Of a stretch of 64,000 nt of DNA, positions 56,050-64,000 are shown in pieces. Positions within the stretch are counted from its first letter, which is position 1, and each line of letters starts with the position of its first letter. The notes under the pieces were generated by a model that saw only the letters and a program-made list of their open reading frames with translations, was not told the origin of the DNA and searched no databases. The position numbers and the translations under genes were made by a program. This DNA is from Diorhabda sublineata (Eukaryota > Arthropoda > Insecta > Coleoptera > Chrysomelidae): contig NC_079484.1 of the NCBI RefSeq assembly GCF_026230105.1, forward strand, positions 9,997,805 to 10,061,804, given 5' to 3'.

Positions 56050-56375
56050 CTCTCGCTATTATAATTAAATCAGTATAGCCGTAGATTTCATCCTATGAGA
56101 GGTGTTTTCATAGGTGAAACTAAAAATTGATGCAAAAAAGGATATATGACCTTGATAGTTTATCACTTCAAGTGTTACCTAGACAATATGGAGAAAATCG
56201 TTATTCTGGTCCGATAAGATTGGTTAAGTATTCGTTGGATTGGTAAAACGGAAAAAGTTGAAAAAGGAGTTTTGGCAAAGGATAAGTAATAGAATTCCCA
56301 TAGAGTCAATGCACCGACTCATTGTGTATGGACTGACAAGATGTTTAAAGCAAAGTTTAGAGCCCTATTATTAGA
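56050..56375 (+). pseudogene. Tc1-like transposase scrap
   Basis: The best block is 'FWQRISNRIPIESMHRLIVY' with 'LTRCLKQSLEP', resembling the Tc1 C-terminus (W..I....C..L..SM.RR...VI...G). Upstream 'KIDAKKDI' recalls the Tc1 'LDA..Y...L' region. Frames are broken throughout and no catalytic motif is left. Confidence 0.4.
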
Positions 56376-56384
56376 CCATTCATG

Positions 56385-56550
56385 TTATAAGCGACATTAA
56401 GAGGAAAAAGATTTGAATGCGTTGAATCTGAGAATATGGATAGTGCTGGCGTCCTGAAGGAAATTACAAAAGAATACTTCATCCAATATTGCTAGATTCG
56501 CATGGAGCGCTATAGAAATAAGAGTGGGATATATTTCGAAAGGAGTAATT
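56385..56550 (+). pseudogene. Mariner transposase C-terminal scrap
   Basis: Reads 'RGKRFECVESENMDSAGVLK', 'EITKEYFIQYC' and, after a stop, 'IRMERYRNKSGIYFERS'. This matches the mariner tail (L.GRRF.....I......L..I.K..F..CF..W..RW..CI...G.YFEGD). Confidence 0.5.
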
Positions 56551-56970
56551 AGTGAAAATGAAATTACTTCGGCTCATATGTAATAACAGATGCATCGATA
56601 AGGAAGATTTTTTATTGAGCAGTTACAGAGCACTCAGACCTTCTCAAAAATGGAAGTTCCGGATGATGTCACATGATGTTGACCTTGATTTAGTAATTGC
56701 TTCAATGGATTACGAAAAAAATCCTAAAATAACAAATTTATGGTTTCTTGTAAAAATATTGGAAAATATCTGATTCTCCACAAAGTATTCTAGAAACGAA
56801 AAAGGCTGAATACATTCGGTGTTGAGAATCACTTCCAAACATAAAAATGAGGAAATTTTTTCAATTTTATGATTTTATTTTATCTTAGCCTCATGTAGTA
56901 AATAGCATAAGTCTCAATATAAGCTTAAGCTTATATATAATATATAATATATAATAATATATAATATATA

Positions 56971-56972
<2 letters not shown>

Positions 56973-57031
<59 letters not shown>
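56973..57031. repeat. (TA)n microsatellite
   Basis: A 59-bp run, preceded by an imperfect TATAATATATAATAATATA tract from about 56930. Confidence 0.95.
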
Positions 57032-57034
<3 letters not shown>

Positions 57035-57099
57035 ATCAACTTGCGGCTTCGATCCATTTTATTATAATAGAGCTCGAACGACCACTCAGTCAAATTGTT

Positions 57100-57800
57100 T
57101 TGAGAAATGTCTGAAATTGAGTTTCGCGCTTTTATACAATTTTTGACTTAAAAAGGACTAACACCAACACGGACCAAAATTAAATTAGTGGAAATAATTT
57201 TTCTAAGTGACCCGCGCCTAAAAACAAAAGATGTTTTAAGGATCCTACATGAGCATTTCAAGTGACAAAAATTAGTGCAATTAGCGTCGAGTAAAATATT
57301 GTGAGCGATTATGTAATTGTTAAATTGTGATAAAACTATGGACTTTTCCTACGATGCAATATCCAAAAGAGATTCCAATGAGTGGCATCGCAAAAAGGTC
57401 GCGGAAAACACCAAAAAGTGATGGCTACAATATTTTGGGATCCTTTTGATTGAATTTGAGTAATCAAATATAAAAAAAGACGTGTGCGCTTGTTTCATGC
57501 GAATGCTTCAGTCCACATTGGTTCGCTTTTCAAGGCTACTGTATAGAAATGTGGCTTCAAAGAGATTTAACACTCATATAGCCCTGATCTAGTCCCATCC
57601 GACTATTTTGTCTTCGCTGAAGGTGAATACCGAGTTGAAGGGTGAAAGTTTAATAGCGATGATGAAATTAAATACAGGCGGCGTACCAACGTTTTGGCTC
57701 TAAAGATGCATCATATTTTTATAGTAATATAGAAGTTTTAGTCAGATGTTCTGAAAAGTATGTGAAGATAAGGGAAGAATATATTGAAAGATAATTACAT
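57100..57800 (+). pseudogene. Mariner transposase remnant with internal deletion
   Basis: Starts 'MSEIEFRAFIQFLT' and, past a stop, 'KGLTPTRTKIKLVE' (HTH start); then 'SDPRLKTKDVLRILHEHFK', 'AISKRDSNEWHRKK', 'KVMATIFWD'-like sequence near 57420, 'RRVRLFHANASVHIGSLFKA' (second-Asp block with FHQDN changed to FHANA), 'CGFKEI', then 'HSYSPDLVPSDYFVFAEGEY' (third Asp) and 'KFNSDDEIK', ending 'EEYIER'. Block style is irritans-like. Second catalytic Asp lost; first-Asp block degraded. Confidence 0.7.
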
Positions 57801-58914
57801 ACTCGTTTCTTACAAAATTGACAAATAGCACAAAACATATTTCAGAAATTATCAGACTTGTTAAATTTTTCTGAATTCAAGTAAACTTGTGTGAATGAAA
57901 ACATTACAACAATTCAATTATAATAAAAAATATGTGAATAAGTGAAAATAGCGGCGCAATTTTTCATATACGAAATAATGTAAACCATGTGATATACTAA
58001 TACAAAATGTCTTAAGCATCATTAAGCACTTAATACCACAACTTAGCAGCTGTTGACAGAGGCTACAAATTCGTATTTGTGGTGATTAAGTAGCTGAAAA
58101 AAGTGAATAGTGTGTTCTACGCCTCTGACCACATTCATTAAAATCCTAAAGATCCCAATTTATAATTAGCTTTTCTACAGGAAAAACTTCCCGTGGAAGG
58201 TGTATTTATGTAAGCGATGAAAGCTCCGCATTTGTATATTTGTCTACACTGGCTGTACACACCAGAGAGAAAATTTAAAAGAGAAGCAGAACGGACGTAA
58301 AAACACATTTTCGAAATTATTGATACTTAATAATAATGTTCAAGTTCCAAGAATAATATTAAAATATTTTGATATGTCTCAAGAAACATAAACAGGTATA
58401 TTTTTAGTTGAATGTGTTTAGGTTATAGATTGCCAAATTTCTAATTGATATAATATCGTAAGAAAAAATAATAAGTATTTGATTATACTCGTAAATTATC
58501 GTGAATATATGAATTTCTATTCTTTGAAATTCAAGTATGAATACGAGTGTTGCTATTTATGTATTAATAAAATAGAGAATAAGAAATTAACTTTATCAGA
58601 AATATTTCCATTATTATCCGTGTTTTGGCTTTCAATGGCTCTCACTCTTCATTTCCAAATAGCACCTCTTGTATATCTTTTTGTCAGGGAGTATATTTTC
58701 AAACAAAGGAATGAATGAACAAAAAATTCCAGTAAGTAATTGAATTTGTTACGTTTGATGAATCAAATGTTTAAGATTGTTTTTCGTTCTTTTTGACAAT
58801 CTATTCAACTGAATAATAAGTTAAAAGCCTGTTTCTGTATTATGACATACGCAAAATTTTTCCTTTGAGTATAAAAAACAATTTGTTTGAGGAGGTTGTT
58901 ACTAATACTAAATA
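57801..58914. other. AT-rich DNA, nothing recognised
   Basis: The open frame at 58479-58718 (plus) has no recognised domain. Confidence 0.35.
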
Positions 58915-59750
58915 AATTTAGTTTCTTATTTCTTTCACTCTTTTATATATTTTTGTCGCTAAATTGTTTCGATTTGAGGTCTCTTCTCTTTGTCAAATAC
59001 GATTATTTATTGAAATATTACGACTTTGAACATTATATAGTTCACGATATATCATAAATATCAAAATAAATATCTGTTTACACTACAAAAAATATGTAAT
59101 TTTTTCCTTAGTTCTTACATTTCAAAAATTTATAGAGCGATCAATTGAATTATTCGTGGTTGAATTAAAATGAAATAGAATTATGAATTTTTCTCAAATT
59201 GTTTAGGTATTTTTGAATGTTCATAAATGGATATAGCTTTTTATTTAGTTTTATTATTTTATCGTATTGATGACCCTTCAACCTATTTTCGAAATACTTA
59301 TATGTATGTCCTATGTTAACAACGCCACAATCATTACAAGGTGCTTGGCATATAATATTATTTAATTTGTTTTTGGTGTTTTAGATTTCAGCTTAGTGAA
59401 AAATTTGGATAATGTATTATGTCTTTTATGACTTATATTAACGTCATATTTATTGAATCATTCGATAGTGGTAGGGAAACTTTTTGTACATATTGTATTG
59501 AAACATCTTCACGTTTGGATGTTATGCCTCGTTTTCTATTGTAAACTACTCGTGAACAAGCAAATTACTGTGGACACTATGATTCACTATAAACGGCTGA
59601 CTTCGTTTTTTACTGATTGTAGATTTGGCTCTTATCAAGAAGCACTGGTAAGGATGCTTAGTATATTGTTTTGTAACGGTTGTAGTATTTCAAGTTTTAA
59701 ATTAGTTGCTGCTGTATTCTGTCTAAACTCAAATCAGTTTTAATAGAGCT
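58915..59750 (-). pseudogene. Penelope-like element: endonuclease end and 3' region
   Basis: On the minus strand, near 59460-59340 'TIEWFNKYDVNISHKRHNTL' and 'SKFFTKLKSKTPK' match the segment between RT and endonuclease. 'NIICQAPCNDCGVVNIGHTY' and 'KYFENRLKGHQYDKI' (59370-59270) match the GIY-YIG endonuclease of PLEs, with a CxxC motif and YIG degraded to NIG. The 3' part (58994-58915) is the repeat block also found at 42.2 and 54.1 kb. Upstream of 59500 similarity fades. Non-functional. Confidence 0.72.
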
Positions 59751-60212
59751 TCGTAAATCAGCAGCATTTTCCAGAATTAGTTGCGAGTCTCTCCCAATTA
59801 ACCAGTAGTACTGTGTTAATTTTAAATCCGACAGTTTTCCTTTGGTAATTATATTGGTTGGACAGGTAACTTTTTTGTTTGAAGGTTACATGTATACTTT
59901 TAATTTTAATTTTCAATGTCTTTAACTATTTTGTTAATTTGTTTAAATGCAATTGAAGATGTCTAGATGCTGTGTTTGAATATAGATATGATGCAAGTGA
60001 AGCTGCGACATCTGTAAATATTGCGTCGTCAGTAATCCCTGATTTCGTTGAGTATAGTTCTGTAACACATTTTATATTTTACTAGAAAGAATCTCTCTCT
60101 TAAGTATAAATTGAAGATATAAAATTATAGGCCTAGTGCTACACCTTATCCATGATAACTTGGAAAATGCTCTCTCTGTTCTTTATTGTTGTCACATATT
60201 CCTGAGTCTTCT
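59751..60212. other. No recognised gene
   Basis: May include decayed PLE sequence between an RT fragment and the endonuclease fragment, but no block could be matched with confidence. Confidence 0.3.
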
Positions 60213-60241
60213 TTTCTCAGCTATCTCTCAGCTATCTTCAG
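60213..60241 (-). ncRNA. Hammerhead-like core with intact CUGANGA and GAAA boxes
   Basis: The minus strand reads CTGAAGA (60241-60235), then a self-complementary stem-like stretch TAGCTGAGAGATAGCTGA, then GAAA (60216-60213). The two invariant boxes of a hammerhead core are both present; stem II could form through the two AGCT blocks. No NUH cleavage site with a matching stem III was defined. It lies on the same strand as the PLE fragments on both sides. Confidence 0.3.
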
Positions 60242-61150
60242 GGCCTATCTGTTGAACTATATCATCTAGCTCTTTTCAAAGACGAGTGGATAAATGTCAA
60301 ACGGGTCCGTTCGTCCTTGCTCGCTTTGCGCATGTTCTGAAACGTAACGTCGTCTGCGTGGTCAGCGCTTGTCAAATGTCGTCAAACGCCCCAGGAAGAA
60401 AGTTATGTTTTTTGAAAGTGAAAGCAAAATGTAAAAGAATCAATATTTTGAAAATCATAACCGGTACTAGTCCCTCAAAGATCGAATCAAAATTACTGTC
60501 TTAATAATATTGTCGCTAGAAAAATAAGTTTCTAAGAGCAGATTGGGGAATAGGATAGGATGGTTAACTATTTACCAAAAATTCATGATTTATTATCATA
60601 ATTAAATTGGAAACAAAATGAAAGTAATGTTGGGGATTACAAAATGTGATAAATATTCCCGTTATCTCCAGTCGGGATTATGATAAAAAATCAATGAAAC
60701 ATTCATATCATGAGTAATTGTTGAAGTAGTATTACAAATTCGATATCAATAACGATAAAATTTATGCGTAGTATTTATAAATACAGTTTGATCGAATACT
60801 GTGATGAAGTCCAGTGCATCCCTTGTCCTTTGAGATATGAATTTGAATATTTGAAGGATTATAACCATCTTTAGTCTTCACCTTTTCAAATCGTTTATAA
60901 TCTAACAGGCTGTTCTAGAATGTTGTGCTACATCAATGTTACATTTTTTTAATGAAACACCCTATATTAAAGTCTCAACAAATGATTGCAATTGAGATGA
61001 CTGGGTGAAGAAAGTTTGCATGGTAACGGAAGCTCATTTTGCATGAATAAAGAATAAAGATACCTGAACCTTGTGCTAACGGCTTTTGTCTTTATCATAA
61101 CAACTCGCAGTGCCTCAAAGTTTTGTGATTCATAAGTTTTTGAGTTTCTT
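60242..61150. other. No recognised gene; CpG-richer patch
   Basis: 60286-60420 is richer in CpG than its surroundings and contains an open frame (60286-60504) with no known domain. The minus frame at 60967-61158 is also unrecognised. Confidence 0.3.
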
Positions 61151-61154
61151 TCTA

Positions 61155-61440
61155 CCAATATTCATTTTACTCACCAGATTTAGCACATTGCGACTTCTGG
61201 CTCTTTCTGAAACTGAAAGATTTGCCAAAGGAAATTGTTTCTGATGTCTTCTGACATTGATAAGGCCCCAATAAAATATGTTATTCATTCCATAATAAGC
61301 CATTCAGTCATAAATTCATCTTTTGGATAAGTAGAGTACTTGAAAGACATCAATTTAAGTATTATGCTACCTTTTTATGTATTTTTAATAAAATCATTCG
61401 CCGTATTTTCCTTTCGCACCTCGTATATATGATGCTTTTT
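61155..61440 (+). pseudogene. Mariner transposase C-terminal fragment and right end
   Basis: 'YSPDLAHCDFWLFLKLKDLP' is the third catalytic Asp block of mariners (PPYSPDLAPCDFWLFPKLK). The sequence after it is AT-rich and degraded. 'cgcacctcgtata' at 61418-61430 resembles a mariner right TIR tip. Nothing upstream of 61155 was matched. Confidence 0.5.
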
Positions 61441-61776
61441 CACTGTTAAGAACTCTACCGTCTTCTCCCAATGAATATTTCAAAGTAATCAACCAAAATA
61501 TTTATATATAACTTTTCTTGGTCAAGAGCAGAGAGAAAGTGCAAACAGTGAGACTGCAAGGACACTCCCAAAAACTTACATCACAATGTGCTCTTTCTTC
61601 ACCGGTTACAATAAATATAGGATCGTAATTGATTTTTTCTATTACTTCTTCATTCATCAACTGGAAAAAAGACAACCTTATATGGGACAATTCAATCAAT
61701 GCGGTTGTATTCGCCACTCGGAGACAAATCAGATAAAACTAACAAAGAGATTAACTTAACAATAGACAATCTGATG
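61441..61776. other. No recognised gene
   Basis: The minus-strand frame at 61502-61717 may be PLE-derived but shows no diagnostic motif. Confidence 0.3.
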
Positions 61777-62240
61777 TTAATGACAACAAGAATATAGAGA
61801 CAAATGAGTTGAGAAAAGCTGATAGTTGAAAAGTAGTGAAAAAATGGAAGGACAAGAAAATTGGACAAAGAACAAGGAAACCACGTTGACTAGTCGGCTT
61901 GATGCTGAAGGATTGGAAAACCAATTTGTCAATAATTTACCATTCGGTCGCCTAATTACCAATGTGTCCAAGAAAGGGATAGCACCATCTAATTCTTCTT
62001 CATAGGTAAACTCGAGATTGGTATGACAGGAGTTATTACAATTTGTTGCTTTAGAATGGCTACAATGGAATCATCAACATAAATTTTAAAGAAATTAACT
62101 GAAAAGGGTAGTTGCTTCAAACTTTCAGTAACCAGATCATTCATGACCAAATTTGCCAAAATTGGACTAGCAGGATTTCCCATGGCTGTGCCTTCCAGTT
62201 GTTTGTAGAGTCTGTCAATAAAAGAAAAGTAACTGGATTC
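61777..62240 (-). pseudogene. Penelope-like element reverse transcriptase fragment
   Basis: From 62240 the minus strand reads 'FIDRLYKQLEGTAMGNPASP' and 'ILANLVMNDLVTESLKQLPF' (family YKQ..GTPMGSPLSP.LA...M), then 'FFKIYVDDSIVAI' (catalytic YVDD box intact). After a frameshift near 62010 come 'IPFLDTLVIRRPNGKLLTNW' and 'FSNPSASSRLVN' (family FLD..I.......I.T.WY.KPT.S.R.LN). This is the RT palm-to-thumb of a PLE. The N-terminus and endonuclease are absent at this end. Confidence 0.82.
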
Positions 62241-62376
62241 AAATAAGTAATCAATTAATTCTATAATTAAATTATATTATATATCAGTGTTTTTATAATT
62301 ATAATATTATATATAACCATTATTCAGTGTTATATCTTTTGTTGACTCCACAAATTCATATGAGGTTTTTTAAATT
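62241..62376. other. AT-rich junction between opposed PLE fragments
   Basis: Contains short AT palindromes such as TATAATTATAATATTATATA (62295-62315), lying between minus-strand RT and plus-strand endonuclease pieces. Confidence 0.4.
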
Positions 62377-62575
62377 ATGTACAAACGTGGTTGCTATAAT
62401 AACTTGTCAACAAAAACTGCTATTTTATATGATAAGACAGCTCTGGCCCAACATCATTTTACTGATGGTCACAACTTTAATTTTGATGATGTGAAAATTT
62501 TGGAAAAGGAACATAAGTATGCAAAAGAACCATCAGTTAATAATCGTACGAATGTGGCGAATTTTACTTCAAATT
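62377..62575 (+). pseudogene. Penelope-like endonuclease (GIY-YIG) C-terminal fragment
   Basis: Reads 'NLSTKTAILYDKTALAQHHF', 'TDGHNFNFDDVKILEKEHKY' and 'AKEPSVNN'. PLE endonucleases end with '(K)TALA.H...T.H.F.F..V.IL..E..Y.KR...E...I'. The orientation is opposite to the RT fragment at 61777-62240, so the two do not form one element unless an inversion occurred. Confidence 0.72.
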
Positions 62576-62584
62576 TTTGTTTAT

Positions 62585-62985
62585 TTTAGGTAACAGATAT
62601 CTAGAAATATTAGAAAATTATTTACACCCACTATATCTGAATTGGAACCAGCTGTGGTATCAACACGACGGAGCCCCACCATACGGTAGTGCGCTTGTAA
62701 ATAACTTTTTACAGACTCATTTTGAGCCACACAGTGGATAGCACACGATGGACCAATGGCCTCTCCGTTCACTGGATATCACCCCATTAGAGTTTTTTTC
62801 TTTGAGGTCGTATAAAAGATATCATGTATGCTTCGCCGCTAACTACAAAAGAAGACTGTCAGGAAAGAGTTCGGAATGCATTTCGAACTCTTTCATCACA
62901 AGAAATTCGAAACGCCACTCAACACGGGTTTTTAAGAAGAATCCATAAATGTTTGGAAGTTGGGGGCAACCATTTCTAACATTTA
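62585..62985 (+). pseudogene. Tc1/mariner-like transposase C-terminal half (DD41-type relative)
   Basis: 'GNRYLEILENYLHPLYLNWN', 'LWYQHDGAPPYGSALVNNFL' (second Asp), 'QWPLRSLDITPLEFF' (third acidic residue, Glu here), then in shifted frames 'GRIKDIMYASPLTTKEDCQE' and 'RVRNAFRTLSSQEIRN', 'FLRRIHKCLEVGGNHF' and stop. The catalytic spacing (about 40-41 residues with one stop) and block style relate it to the DD41D-type group also seen at 14.3-15.6 kb, though clearly a different lineage. The N-terminal half is missing; it abuts the PLE endonuclease fragment. Confidence 0.75.
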
Positions 62986-64000
62986 CTTTAGTTTAATTTT
63001 TAGTTTTGTTTTTCTCCTCTGAGTGTAGGGTTTTTAAATATTTTTTAATTAAATTAAGTATTTTCATTTTTGATACTTTAACTTGTTATACGTTGTTAGC
63101 CATCGGCAGGTGACAAATAGAAACAATGAAAATTTCAGTTTCTACAAAAACTGTTAATTTAATTCCTCTTAATTTAAAGCGCAAAATCCAATGGTGAGGA
63201 GAAAAATGGAAGTTACCATTCGAAAAAATTAAGTTTTCGAAGTTTTTAGATAACGAAATTTGGCACCATTTTCTGAACACCCGATATAAATTTTTGTCAA
63301 GGTTTTCACATATTTTGATAGCTGTAAGTGTTATTTCTCCAAATTCCAAAAATATTAAACCTGACTCACTTAAACTCACTTAAACTTAGAAATATAATTT
63401 TTTTAGTGGAGGGTCCAAATATTTCGAAAATGTGAAATAATTAAAAAATTCTGTCATGGTTGACTGTTAAAAAAGACCAAGAAAGTTGTTCAATGAAGAA
63501 TAATCACGTATCTATCATTTGCTACAAGTGCTACAATTTCAAATTATTCTTTAAAACAGTACCGGTAGAGAATTATGTAGGTATTTTAACGCTTGTATAC
63601 GAGTCACGATTTTCAGTCACCACTTTATTGATGTTAAGTTATTGGCGATGAAAACAGACCTGAATTTCCACCGCATGTCAACATTCTATACTCATTCGTA
63701 TGTATTTCCGCACTCGAAATTTCATTTATAATGCAAAATTCATTGTCGACATATAAATCGGGTGTAAACATGCAAAATAAAATACTTTTTTTTTGATATT
63801 AATATGCTTCGTTTATCTAGAAAAAATTGTTACAAGGATGAGAAAGCAAAATTTTATTAATATGATTCTTAAAATTGAAAATTCAATCATTGTTTAACAG
63901 TTTAAAACATTAAAACCATTTTCATCGTAAGCATTTCATAAAATTTAAAGAAAAAAGTACATTTGATGTTCTTGTCTGTTTACAATATATATTATGTATC
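62986..64000. other. AT-rich DNA, nothing confident
   Basis: The minus frame at 63086-63379 (97 codons) begins near a 'cgggtgttcagaaaatggtg' block reminiscent of inverted-repeat element ends, but no partner was found. The frame at 63460-63651 is unrecognised. Confidence 0.35.

Noticed and set aside
63086..63379. 97-codon minus-strand frame beginning after a 'cgggtgttcag' block
   Set aside because: No domain, and the suspected TIR has no partner in the window.
1..64000. tRNA, rRNA or snRNA genes
   Set aside because: No cloverleaf with A/B boxes or conserved rRNA/snRNA segment was noticed by eye on either strand; a tRNAscan/Infernal run would settle it.

Overview
The window looks like gene-poor, AT-rich nuclear DNA from an insect or another arthropod. 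The evidence is the long (TA)n arrays, a TTAGG-type telomere-like tract, Penelope-like elements (PLEs), Helitron, Tc1/mariner and non-LTR remnants, and the complete lack of bacterial-style operons. The order cannot be fixed from the sequence. No intact host gene, tRNA or rRNA was recognised. Nearly everything identifiable is a mobile element at some stage of decay, so this is probably intergenic DNA or a very long intron.

Layout. 1-8.7 kb: unique AT-rich DNA, an old ~310-bp tandem duplication, a (TA)n array, a jockey-like LINE fragment interrupted by two non-autonomous inverted-repeat elements (3.25-3.65 and 4.22-4.92 kb), and a CpG-rich patch near 7.6-8.0 kb. 8.7-17.8 kb: a LINE fragment, a decayed tandem repeat, a (TA)n array, a mariner remnant, and a three-level nest (mariner / LINE / second mariner) at 13.38-16.92 kb. 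17.8-29.3 kb: LINE reverse transcriptase fragments, a Helitron helicase remnant, a 745-bp inverted-repeat element and transposase scraps. 29.77-31.19 kb: a TIR element carrying a two-exon THAP-domain gene. 32-41 kb: mariner, Tc1-like and PLE remnants, two neighbouring MITEs, and a LINE insertion with a visible 11-bp target duplication. 42-45.3 kb: PLE termini with a hammerhead-like motif, a mariner inserted in a LINE RNase H region, and a telomere-like tract. 47.5-48.8 kb: a dimeric 229-bp satellite array. 51-57.8 kb: a LINE tail, several mariner copies and PLE termini. 58.9-63 kb: PLE EN and RT fragments plus two transposase tails.

The elements do not act together. The window is a fossil record of successive insertions. 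Reading frames that rejoin when an insert is removed (4.2-4.9 kb, 43.2-44.1 kb) and the nest at 13.4-16.9 kb give relative ages. The best candidates for something unusual are the THAP-bearing TIR element, the dimeric satellite, and the hammerhead-like motifs at PLE ends.
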